Source: Akanthomyces muscarius
Taxonomy: Eukaryota > Ascomycota > Sordariomycetes > Hypocreales > Cordycipitaceae
Length of the DNA stretch: 64,000 bases
Reading direction: 5' to 3'
Assembly (NCBI RefSeq): GCF_028009165.1
Contig: NC_079242.1
Span: 868,001-932,000 of the forward strand
Shown here: positions 35,490 to 45,594 of the stretch, piece after piece
How the letters are laid out: each line of letters opens with the position of its first letter
Numbering within the stretch: position 1 is the stretch's first letter
Notes under the pieces: model-generated
Seen by the model: the letters and a program-made list of their open reading frames with translations, nothing else
Told to the model about the DNA's origin: nothing
The model's database searches: none
Program-made: the position numbers and the translations under genes

Positions 35490-36623
35490 CTATTTCAAGC
35501 CGCCTCCAAGCACGATATCCTGGCCAGTTAAGTAGCCCGTCTTTGCGAACCTAGCGAAAGAGAGAGAGAATGTTAGCACGAGAATCACATCACAGTAGAG
35601 ACGATATTGTCACTTACATCGATACAACACTGGCCACCTCTTCCGGAATCCCAAGCCGATGAATAGGCACACTCGCTGCAATGCCTAGGCCGGGGTCCTG
35701 CTCCTTGAGCGCGTCGATGTCTGTGCCCTTGGTCCAGGTGCTGCCTCCAAAATTAGTTCGTATTCAATGCAACCCAGTCATTAAATAATTCTTTATTCTT
35801 ACCGCGATTTCGGCGTGGGAATCATGCCTGTCGCCCCAATCATGGCCGGCGACACCTGCCGTCGAATTAGCACCAATTCACAAGACCTGCTCTGCCGCAT
35901 TGCTACTCACAATGTTGACTGTGATCCCCTCTGCAGCCAGCACGGTGGCCAGGTTCTTTCCCATGGAGCAGAGCGCGCCCTTGGACGCGGCGTAGTGGCA
36001 GCCGTTGATGCCGCCGCCGTGGCTCGCAATGCTGCCCACTAGAATGACGCGCCCCCAGCCCTGCTGCCGCATGCCCTGGAGCGCCGCCTTGGTGACGACA
36101 AACTGGCTGCGCGCATTCACCTCCATGATGTCGTCCCAGTCCATCTCCTCAATATCTTGGATGTCGCGGATGCGCCTCCCTAGGCCGGCATTGGCCACCA
36201 GGATCGAGACAGCCTTGTGCTTGGCCGCGACGTCGGGCAGCGCCAACAAGCTCGACACAAGACCTCTCGTAGCGTCGCGCGAGGTCAAGTCTGCGGAAAT
36301 AGTCGCAAAGAGCTGCGTTGGATACTGCGCCTTGAGCTCCGACGCCAGCGCCTCTGCTTTATCCTACATGATGTCAGCCGTCCACCAATCTCATAATCAG
36401 CAATGACTGTCACGAACTTTACTAGACGAGTAATGCAGGGCAACATCGCAGCCGTCCGCTGCCAGACCCTTGGCACAGCCTGAGCCTATCCCGCCACTAT
36501 TACGGCCGTTAACAGGGGGGGTCTACCGAGGTGACTGCGCCAGGGGTCTCACCTCGCTCCTGTGACTAGGGCAAGCCGGCCCTGAACACGATTGTCGACT
36601 TCATTGAGAGATATGGTCGGCAT
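35490..36623 (-). CDS. Short-chain dehydrogenase/reductase (classical SDR)
   Basis: An NAD(P)(H)-dependent oxidoreductase of about 279 aa in six exons: 36623-36553, 36496-36418, 36363-35911, 35855-35803, 35740-35618, 35550-35490. Exon 2 ends at a less usual GTTCGT donor, chosen because it alone keeps frame (YSSSK-DKAEALASEL). The Rossmann motif TGASGGIGSG (21-30), VANAG (about 107-111), the catalytic Ser in LVGSIAS, and YAASK (Tyr174, Lys178) are all present. VNIVSPAMIGATGMIP and YLTGQDIVLGGG follow, as in 3-oxoacyl-ACP-reductase-like and gluconate-5-dehydrogenase-like SDRs. It lies between a Zn2Cys6 regulator and a gluconokinase, which makes a sugar-acid substrate worth testing, but sequence alone does not settle this. 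Confidence 0.92.
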
Positions 36624-36898
36624 ATTTGCAACACGAGCAGTCTAAGCCAGTCTTGCCTTGTGGAAAAACCAAGCGGAATCGAGGGCATCCGTCGTTTGGT
36701 CAATATGCACACCGTTGGGGATCCCCCGCCGGGCTCCCCACCCAGGCTATGCTTGCCAATAGCCGCCGCAACGAGGCAATAAATGAAACGGGACTAGGCC
36801 CGCTACTTTCGTGCGGCCTGCAAATTAAACGCATGGTTTGTTTTGGTTTCGTGTAATCATAATCTATATTCTATCTATATTTGTATTATTTGAAATCG

Positions 36899-37539
36899 CT
36901 ATACAGTAGCAGAATGCCGCACGCTGGAAATCACCGAGTTGGTGACGTCAGACAACTCAACGTCGGCGTCGACAGTAATGACATCCGTCTCGGAAGCCAG
37001 TGGCTCCTCCAGACTGTCCAATTGGCTCTTGAGCATGCTATCCTTCATAAAGTGGCCGTTTCTCGCCTTGATCCTCGCCAGGAGCACTTCAGGGCTGACC
37101 TTGAGGTAGATGAAGCGCAGGAAGACACCCTGTCGCTCGTCGGGTAAGATCCGAATCACATCTCGGTAAGTATGTTTCAGGGCACTGCATGAGACGACAA
37201 CGCCTCGGTGTCCTGCCTGCAGCTCCTTGTCGGCGAGCTCTCGAAGGCCGACGAGCCAGTCCCACCTATCGTCATCAGAAAGCGGGATGCCGCTGCTCAT
37301 CTTGTCGATGGAGCTTTGGGGGTGATGCTAGATGTCGCAGCTGCACGTCAGCCTCCACCAACGACAGAGTGTTTTCCTCTTGGAAGCGGACAATGGAGTT
37401 ATCTTACACTGTCACCTTCAATGTACTGAAACCCAAACTCGTTTGCTAATGCTTGCGCGATGGAGCTCTTGCCTGAGGCTGCAGGGCCGCATACGACCAG
37501 CACGGCAGGCTGCAGGGGGGGGGCAGGGCTGGCCGTCAT
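36899..37539 (-). CDS. Gluconokinase (GntK/IdnK family)
   Basis: Phosphorylates D-gluconate with ATP to 6-phosphogluconate, feeding the pentose phosphate pathway. Two exons, 37539-37408 and 37327-36899, encode about 186 aa, the normal length for the family. The P-loop GPAASGKSS (18-26), FGFQYIEGDS-HHPQSSIDKMSSGIPLSDDDRWDWL (junction at the dash; the family's GD-LHP..N..KM..G.PL.D.DR block) and VVSCSALKHTYRDVIR are visible, and GHFMKDSMLKSQLDSLEEP is the C-terminal lid region. Met37602, 21 codons upstream in the same frame, is an alternative start; the inner Met fits the family better. The gene is transcribed away from the MFS permease gene, with a 1.3 kb shared upstream region. Confidence 0.93.
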
Positions 37540-38489
37540 TTCGGCGGGCGGAAAGCGTGCCGGTGCGAATAGGGGGTGGTAGTGATCAATGGCGGAAAAC
37601 AAAACAGCCTTCTGGAAGCCGTCTAATAATATTTATTGCCAAAACATGGGTGACTGAACCCGGGAACAAGCTTGGCGCCGGCTACTGGATCGCCTCGTCC
37701 TCAAGTACCCAAAAATGGCGCTCGGCGTTTGAGTGGCAACGGCCCTTCGGCTTCTGATCTCATTCCCCCGCAGAACCGTCACCCCACGGAGGCGGGAAGG
37801 CCAAGATGGACGCTGCAGAATGATTGATCTAGGGGCGCCAACCATGATGATATAGTCTATCTTGCGGGTATCACCTGGGGTTTCGGTTGATTCTATTCTG
37901 GCTTTTCTTGCGAAGTTGGGCAAGTTCTTGTCGGCCGCGGAGAAATTTGCAGAGCCTGGCTTGACCTTGACACCTGCTGGTCAGTGCATCGTATGAGAAT
38001 ATGCAGTCACGCCCTAGTTATGCATATTTGTTGGAGCTGTTAGTCTGCTAGAGATGCCTCCTTCAGCCTGGAAGAGTAGCTGCAGGCCTCAGAGCCGGGG
38101 ACGTGCGTGCTGCGTGATGCTGAGTCGAGTCACTGTTGGTGGTGGCCTGGTGGGTGAGTGGGTGGTGCGCGGGTACCGAGTCGGCAATTGACCGAGCACG
38201 CGCACCGCAGGCTGCCGAAATCTGCCGACCAGAAAACGACGATAGCCGGTAGCATCATCGCACTCTCATTGCGGCATGATCAAACCGTTACGTCGATATA
38301 CCAGTAGTCCCGAATCTCCGAAAATACTCAGATGACAGCCAAGATTGACGTTATGCCACCTGGTTTTTGTTGGGGGTTTACGGGCAGCATGGTCGGTGGG
38401 GGAGCATTTGCATCTGCAGGAACCGCTATAACTGCAGCCTCACTGGGGTCACCAGGGCGATCAACAGGCTGGTTCGGGCCTTTTCACAG

Positions 38490-38529
38490 CATGGCAGCGC
38501 ATGGCAAGGCATGGCAAGGCATGGCAGCC
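38490..38529 (+). repeat. Four tandem 10-bp units (CATGGCAAGG type)
   Basis: Units CATGGCAGCG, CATGGCAAGG, CATGGCAAGG and CATGGCAGCC follow each other in the MFS promoter region. A small tandem repeat, variable in the last bases. Confidence 0.85.
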
Positions 38530-38718
38530 CCCTGTAGCCGGCTGCTTTTAGCGGCGCAGCTAGCCTAAACCTTGCCGTCGATGGCGCTAAGTCGGGGCGT
38601 GGAGGAGGTGGGGGACGGCGCTGTTAGCGTGACGGCTGCCCAGCTCCTAGTGTTGCTAGCAAAGCTCGACTTGGCACCAATGCGACTGAGGCGACGCAAC
38701 GCTCGAGCTTTGCCATGC

Positions 38719-38725
38719 TATAAAG
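38719..38725 (+). promoter_or_regulatory. Putative TATA box of MFS permease gene
   Basis: TATAAAG lies 106 bp upstream of the chosen start codon. Inferred from position and sequence only. Confidence 0.45.
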
Positions 38726-38830
38726 AATGTTGCCCTCGTCAGTTGGGCAACGGACATTTCCTCCTACTCCTACATGCCATCTGCATCTATCCTGCATCCA
38801 CCGTCGTCTCGTTCTCGCCGAAAACAAACG

Positions 38831-40525
38831 ATGGATGCTTACGACGTCAAAAACGACGTCTCCCACCACGAGATGCGTCCCTCACGCCGCCAGTCCCGCG
38901 ACGACGCCAGCAGCTCCGCGCCGCCCACCACCACCAAGCACGACGATGTCGCCGCCGCCGTCGTCGCCGGCACCGTGCCCGTCCGCCTCACCGAGGAGGA
39001 CAGCCGCCGCATCTGCCGCAAGACGGACCGCACCATCCTCGCCATCCTCGTCTGGGTCTACTTTCTCCAGATCCTCGACAAGTCCGTCTTGGGCTACGGC
39101 GCCACCTACGGCCTCAAGGAGGACACGGGCCTGACGGGCAATCAGTACTCCCTCGTCGGCTCCATGGCCGCCATTGCCCAGCTTGCTTGGCAGCCCTTTT
39201 CCTCCTTCCTCATCGTCAAGGTGCCGCATCGCATCCTCATGCCCGCCCTGTGCCTGGGGTGGGGCATTGCTCAGGCCTGCATGGCGGCGAGCAAGAATTT
39301 TGGAGATCTTTTAGCCACACGCTTCTTCCTCGGCCTTTTCGAGGCAGGCTGCTTGCCGCTGTTCAGCATCATTACGAGCCAGTGGTATCGCCGCGCTGAA
39401 CAGCCCATCCGAATTGCCGCCTGGTATAGCACCAACGGTGCCGCCACCATCATCGCCGCCGCGCTGTCTTATGGACTGGGACACATCAAGTCTGATATTC
39501 TCAAAGAGTGGCAAATGTGAGACAGACTCGATTGACAGCTTGAGCCTTTGACTAACGCTTCAACTAGCATCTTTCTATTTGTTGGCCTCATTACCATTAT
39601 TTCCGCTCCCATCATTTATTGGAAGCTCGACAACGATATCCCCTCTGCTCGCTTCCTCACAGACGAGGAAAAGGCTCAGGCCATCGAACGACTACGCGCG
39701 AATCAAACAGGTACAGGCAACCGCGAGTTCAAATGGAAGCACCTCAGTGAGGCGCTCTTGGAGCCCAAGTCGTACATCTGGATAGCCATGGCCATGCTGC
39801 TCAACATTGGCGCCAGTGTAGCCAACACCTTTGGTCCGCTCATCATCAACGGCCTGCACTTTGACAAATACACTTCCAGTCTGCTGAACATGCCATTCGG
39901 CGCTTTGCAGCTAATTGTCATTCTTCTCGCGAGTTATTTGGCGCAAAAGGCCAAGCTCAAGGCCGCGATTCTCGCGCTCTTTGTGTTGCCTGTCGTCGCT
40001 GGCCTGGCTGTGCTGTACTCGGTCAAGCGCGATGATTCCGCCCAGGCCGCGCTGCTCGTCGGCTACTACCTGCTCGCCTTTCTCTTTGGCGGCAACCCGC
40101 TCATCGTCACCTGGATCGTCGGTAACACGGCCGGCACGACCAAGAAGTCGGTCGTCATGAGCCTCTACAACGCCGCCAGCTCCGCCGGCAACATTGTCGG
40201 CCCCATCCTCTTCAACAGCGCCGACGCGCCCGAGTACAAGCCCGGCCTGCGCGCCTGCCTGGGTATCTTTGTCGCCCTCGTCGCCGTCATATTCATCCAG
40301 TGGGCCAACCTCGTCATGCTCAACAAGCTGCAGGAGAAGAAGCGCGTCCGCAACGGCAAGGAGGCCAAGGTCGTCGACCACTCCATGCAGCAGCACTACC
40401 ACGACATCCACTCCGACAACGAGAACGCAGGTGGTGAAGCAGGGACTTCGGATCAGCGTCTTGGGCAAAATGCCTTTAAAGATCTCACTGACAGAGAAAA
40501 TGACGAATTTGTGTATATTTATTAG
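38831..40525 (+). CDS. MFS permease, anion:cation symporter (Dal5-like) family
   Basis: A proton-coupled plasma-membrane carrier for organic anions such as allantoate, vitamins or sugar acids. Two exons, 38831-39516 and 39568-40525, encode about 547 aa (ACTAAC branch site, CAACTAG acceptor). Met38831 was chosen over the in-frame Met38774 because its context is better and the upstream part is basic and unlike the family. A polar cytosolic N-terminus of about 70 residues precedes twelve predicted helices. Family blocks include LDKSVLGYGATYGLKEDTGLTGNQYS, WGIAQACMAA, RFFLGLFEAGCLP and WYRRAEQPIRIAAWYSTNG in the first half, FGPLIINGLHFDKY and GNTAGTTKKSVVMSLYNAASSAGNIVGP in the second (blocks given in pieces). 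The tail is rich in His and Asp. Neighbouring gluconokinase and SDR genes hint at a sugar acid as substrate. Confidence 0.93.
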
Positions 40526-40783
40526 CGATATGATTTCGAGCGTTGCATTCTTGTTTACCGCAACTCTTTACCTTAATAGCAAACTGAAGTTACTCTCTAC
40601 CATATGCTTTCTTCTTACTGTTGTTGAATTGTATGCTGTTGACTTCGGCGAAGTAGTTAAATTTTATGAACGTCATTGTTGTTGCTATTGTTACCAGCTT
40701 GAGCTGGGAAAGCGAGTTAAACCCCTATCTCGACTCATTCCTCTCCAACCAGGACAGTGGCAGTCTCGTCTTTCCCCGGCCAC

Positions 40784-43580
40784 CTACTCTAGCTGCAGAA
40801 AAGCTTCATGCTTTACCGAAGAGCCAGCCATGCCGCCCGTCGGCAGCACAAAGGCAAAACCAACTTGCGACTGGACCGCCCGGCTGCACGCACCGTCGAC
40901 CGCCTCACCCAAGGGCCTCGTAAAGACGAGCTCCAGCGCGGCCGTCTTGAGCTTCTGCGTCGGATCAGCCGTCGACACGGCCAGCTTCATGGCCTCACTG
41001 GGCTCGGCCCTGCTGCCTGTGAGCAGATAGACGCCTGGCTGGTCCGACGTCACCTTGACCGTGCCCCTATCTGCCCATCCGATAGCCGCGAGGTCGGCTG
41101 TGATGGAGCGGTCACCTCCCGGCCAGAACACAACACTCAGCACGCCTTGTCCCGCTGCGCCAGAGATGCCGGTGCCGTCAAGGGGAATCCACGATGGCTT
41201 TTCGGCTTCCTGGGCCAGCCTGCGCTGGCTAGTCGCAGGGAGTATGGCATATGTCGCTTTCGGCGCGTCAATAGTCATGTAAGCGGAGAAGATGGGCACC
41301 GTCGCCAGCCCGGCTGTAGAGGTCGAAATGGCAGACCAGTTTCCTGTCCGCTCGCCTTCGGAGAGGGTGAGATCAAAGGGCTTGTCGTAGGCGATGTACC
41401 CGTTGCCGCCGTAAAATAGCGTAGAGCCGACTGCTTTGGTGTCGTTGCCGAGTTTGATCTGGCTACCGTCGACAAACGCGCCGCCGTCTGCTTTGGCGCG
41501 GTTCTCCAGCACAGTAATTGTCGGTGAATTGCTAGTGATATTCTTGGTCTGGATGTCCATGACGCTCACGAGCACCGCGTCGCCGAGATAGAACCAGGCC
41601 TTTTTGTAGGCAATGTGCCCGTCAAAGGGGTCCACGTAGTCCTCGACGGCCGCGCCGACGTGGCCGTCGCTCACGACGCCCACAAAGTCCTTTTTGCCAC
41701 GGTACTGCACCGCGGCCGACGTCGGCGCGGGCTTTTTACGCACCACGGTGGTGCCAGGGATGAGGTTCCAGTCCCAGGACGCCCATATGTCCTTATACTC
41801 GGTGCCATCGATATATGTGAAGAGCGTGCCCTGGCCGAGGTGGTAGCCGAGGGGATTGGCGCCGTTGACGAGCTCAGAGTTGGTTGAGCGTGTGGAGAGC
41901 ATCTTGTTTCCGATGATGAAGGACTCTCTGCGGTGCACCTATTGAGTATACGAAGTCAGTCGGTGATGCTTCGGCGGGCTAGGGATAGCTTGGCAATGTA
42001 CCATGTAATCGCTGGCCCAGAATCCCTTGTTTCCAATAAGATGCTCTGTGCCGTTGGACTCAAGCCTTTTACTTGTGCTGTTCACATTATATGGGCCGCC
42101 AAAGTCCGCAACAGCTCGCGCCAGTTTGGTGACGTTGAAGTTGATGTCGGCGCTGGCTTGCAAATCTTGGGTTGGATAGCTGACGAAACGGCCAATGACA
42201 TTCTATGTATTCAGTTAGGCCAAGAATCGTTACGTTTTTGCATGTCAACATTGTATACGTACAAAGTCCCAGTGCTGCTGTCGCGTCTTTTGATCTGTGA
42301 AGATCATCCACTCATCACCTCTGATGTACGTCGACATGGCTTCTCTGGTGGCGTCGTCGGCCGCGAAGCGCGTTCCGACAGCCTCGCCTTCGAGCTGGAT
42401 AAATATATTGAGCTGTCGCACTCGGGTTAGCCAAGAATCTCTTTTTAGGGAAGTCTAGAAGGCTGCGTCGCATACCAAATCTTTACCGTAATTGCCATTG
42501 TAAAGGATGCCATTGTGCTGAAGGAACGAGCCGTCTCTGTGAATGCCGTCTTGCATCGCTTCGTCGGAGAACTATACATACGAATTAGATTTTTAATCAA
42601 CATGGGGAGAGATTTACCCACTGTCATGACACTAAATGCTCTCTTCATGGCATTTTCGACAATGGTGATATTTTCGGTAAACAGGCCCAAGCTAACAGCA
42701 CTCTGTAGAACAAGAACGATCTAATAACCGATGAGCGGGTGCTGCTTCTGTCGTCTTGTCCAATTCAGGTACTCACATTAGCGGCAGTGAGATTACCACC
42801 AGTGCCGTACGATAGGTCAATGTTGTCGTACGTTCGCCTCGTCAAGCGAATGCACCCTTCTTGCTGCTCCTCTGAAAGATTTCCATCTCGGGCAAGCAGA
42901 CAGGCTGTAGAACTCAGCTGTGGTATCAGAATCGCCTGGTCGTACCAATTCTAACCCCGAGCGAGGCAAATTAACGTCTTATCTGCTACCACTGAAGACT
43001 GTTTGAGACTTACAGTATTCCAAAGCCCCGGTGTGCCACAAGGACAGCCCAATGTACTGTTCAAAGTCAGTGTTGCGGTCTCATAGCCCGACGCAGCTCA
43101 AAACTCACGCATTGCCGCCATCGCCAATGCATGCTGCAGGCTTGTAGTCGGTTTTGAACCAATAGTCTAGACCCATGGATATCGCATCCCACGCCTTGGT
43201 GCTATTCGTCCACTTTTGGTCCGCAATCAAGCTGTTACCACCCCATGCTGCCGCCAGTGTGATTATGCGGTTCCAATGGTCTTGAATTGGCCAATTGGCA
43301 CGTCCTGATCGACTTGTTAGCTTCTCCTCCTTTTCCCCCAGATGGCGCAATACATACGCGCCGGGCATCCCGAGAGATAATTGACGTCCGCCCATGTACC
43401 ATCTGGCCTTTGTGTATCAATCCATTTTTGAATGCTGCCAAACCATGAGGGATCGGAAAATTCGGCTAGATCAGCGACCCGTCGCCTCGACAGGGTCGTC
43501 ATGTCCTCAGCATCATGCGCGTCCGCCGAGACGGTGCGCGCCAAGGTACAGAGAGCCCACGTAACGACGTAGAGTCTCAT
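40784..43580 (-). CDS. Secreted polysaccharide lyase family 8
   Basis: Cleaves uronic-acid polysaccharides (hyaluronan, chondroitin, xanthan or alginate-like chains) by beta-elimination. Nine exons (43580-43358, 43304-43109, 43056-43014, 42950-42777, 42720-42622, 42571-42476, 42412-42263, 42202-42002, 41938-40784) encode about 778 aa; all junctions hold frame. The signal peptide MRLYVVTWALCTLARTVSA fixes the start. The alpha/alpha-toroid part has SGCPARRANWPIQDHW, WNTNWYDQAILIPQ (Asn155), DGIHRDGSFLQHNG (His264) and LYNGNYG (Tyr273), the Asn-His-Tyr set of the family. The beta part has GFWASDYMVHRRESF, NPLGYHLGQGTLFTY and WDWNLIPGTTV. One donor (GTGGGT, end of exon 5) is unusual. It converges on the MFS gene, 258 bp apart. 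The exact polymer is not predictable. Confidence 0.93.
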
Positions 43581-44111
43581 CCTAGGCTGTTGAAGTCGTT
43601 TGGTTCGCTTGGCATATGTGAACAAATGTTCTGCGCAAGATTGAAGCTGCGAAAACATGGTACGAGTTGGGCGTGTCCAGGCTAATATTGGGGCGGCTGG
43701 ATGATGCCCACTGAGATTGGCGTTGTGCTATTGGTGGAGAATTACCCCGGAATCGGCGTCGGCCAGCTACCCCGGACCTGAGCTGTTAACCACATGGTAA
43801 GTAGCATAAGTGCATAGCACGGCAATTGATAGCCGGGGAAGCAACTGATGGAACTCGTGGCGTCTAGCTACAACGTTACCTGCGTATTGCGCGTTTGCAA
43901 GCGTCAAGGTAGTTGAGGTTAACATTCAGATCTGCTTGTGGACAAAGGTAGGTGCTTTGCCAACACCAAGAAGCACCCTTCACTCGCTTCGACCTGCCTA
44001 TTTCCAAGAAAAAATGGAACAAGATAATCACGAAATGTTTTTTTCTCTTCGCGCTATAATGGAATACTTGGGTAGAAATGCCACCTGATTCCAAACTGTT
44101 GGCATTTGCTT
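43581..44111. other. Intergenic spacer
   Basis: Promoter of the leftward lyase gene and 3' flank of the formamidase gene. No gene recognised. Confidence 0.5.
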
Positions 44112-45476
44112 TTAGCTGGTGTACGCACAAGAACCCAAATCACGCTTGACAGGCTCTTTCTCGATGGAAATATCGAAGTCGAAAATATCCATGGGAACAC
44201 CCAGGGTTGTGCACACATTAGGGATATCAACAATTCCGGCGATGCAGCCACGCACTGGAGCACACGACAGCAGGAGATAAATCTGCTCGCCCGAGTACCC
44301 TGTGGATCAAGTTAGCCAGCTGACCCATGCCTGCTATAAGAGAAGAAGCTACAACTTACCAAACTGCTTGAGGTATGCAATAGATCGAAGGCAAGCCTGT
44401 CTATAGGCAATCGTGGCGTCCATGTAATGCTGCTTGCCTTGCTCATCGACGGAAAACCCTTCAAAGGTCAGGTAGCGCGAAGGCCCGTAGTGAGGCGCCA
44501 CCTCGCCGGGAAGAAAGACGGGATGGGGAACAGCCCTCGACTTGACGCCATTCTTGATGAGATCAAACTTGATGGTAATGACGCCCGCCATCTCAATGGC
44601 GCCGCAGAAGCTAATCTCGCCATCGCCTTGGCTAAAGTGCAAATCGCCGACGGAGAACTTGGCACCGGGGACGTGGACAGGCAGGTACGTCTTGGAGCCG
44701 CGCGAAATGTTGCAAATGTCCACGTTGCCGCCGTGCTCCGGTCGTCCAGGCACCGTCCTGGCGCCTTCCTTTGCGATGCGCGCCTTGAGCTCGCCGTCCG
44801 CCGTCGTGGCGTGGACGCTCTTCTCCAGGGGCAGGTGCGCGAGCGTCTTGCCCGGGTGCGTCGAGGTGCCCGCCTCGACGAGGCTGCCCTCGCGCCGGTT
44901 CCACTCGGCGAGCACCTCCTTGGAGGGCGCGCAGCCGAGGATGCCCGGGTGGATCAGGCCCGGGAAGCGCACGCCGGGGATGTGGCGGCTGGAGCAGTAG
45001 ATGCCGTCAAAGTCCCAGATGGCCTTGGCGGCCTTGGGGTAGTGCTCCTCGAGGAAGCCGCCGCCGTTGGTCTTGTCAAAGACGCCGGTGAAGCCCCACG
45101 GGGAGTGGTCAAAGGGCTGGATGTCGGTGATGTTGACGACGAGCAGGTCGCCGGGCTCGGCGCCCTTGACGTCGAACGGCCCAGTCAGGTAGTGAATCTT
45201 GGAGAGGTCAATGTCGCGCACGTCATTGGCGCTGTCGTTGTTGCCGATCTGGCCGCCGGTCCAGTCCAGGCATTCAATCTTGACAGTCTCCCCAGGCTCA
45301 ACTGCGCCGACGCTAGGGACTACGGAGAATTGACGCATGAGCTTCAAATGGGTTTATCAGTGTTTATCAGACACGCGCGACTTACTATCTGGGTGCCAGC
45401 GGTTGTGAAGGTACGGCTGCTGATCAGCAGGCACGTCAAAGGAGACAGACTGCGCAGTGCGAATCTTGCCAGGCAT
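44112..45476 (-). CDS. Formamidase/acetamidase (FmdA/AmdA family)
   Basis: Hydrolyses formamide or short amides to acid and ammonia, a cytosolic nitrogen-scavenging step. Three exons, 45476-45386, 45319-44360 and 44299-44112, encode 412 aa, matching the usual length of fungal formamidases. Visible blocks: RTAQSVSFDVPADQQPYLHNRW, VKIECLDWTGGQIGNNDSA, HYLTGPFDVKGAEPGDLLVV, FPGLIHPGILGCAPS, HGGNVDICNISRGSKTYLPV, GAKFSVGDLHFSQGDGEISF and, in the last exon, CIAGIVDIPNVCTTLGVP (blocks given separately). A TATATAAG element lies 111 bp upstream. This family is unrelated to the amidase-signature enzyme at the left end of the window. Fungal formamidases are often cyanide- or nitrogen-responsive; no such site was identified here. 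Confidence 0.95.
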
Positions 45477-45586
45477 GTTTAATATGTTTGAGTTCAAAAT
45501 TTGATCTAAAATTTTCGATTTCTTGGATTGGTCCTGGAAAATTGATGAGACGAAATTTAGGTTCGACCGGTTCAGCTACGCGCTGA

Positions 45587-45594
45587 CTTATATA
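45587..45594 (-). promoter_or_regulatory. Putative TATA box of formamidase gene
   Basis: TATATAAG on the minus strand, 111 bp before the start codon. Confidence 0.5.

Larger units (their letters stand above)
37540..38830. other. Divergent promoter region, gluconokinase / MFS permease
   Basis: A 1.3 kb spacer without a convincing gene. It holds a run of G at 37517-37526 just inside the kinase gene side, a short tandem repeat at 38490-38529, and a TATA element at 38719-38725 in front of the permease gene. A shared regulatory region is possible. Confidence 0.5.
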
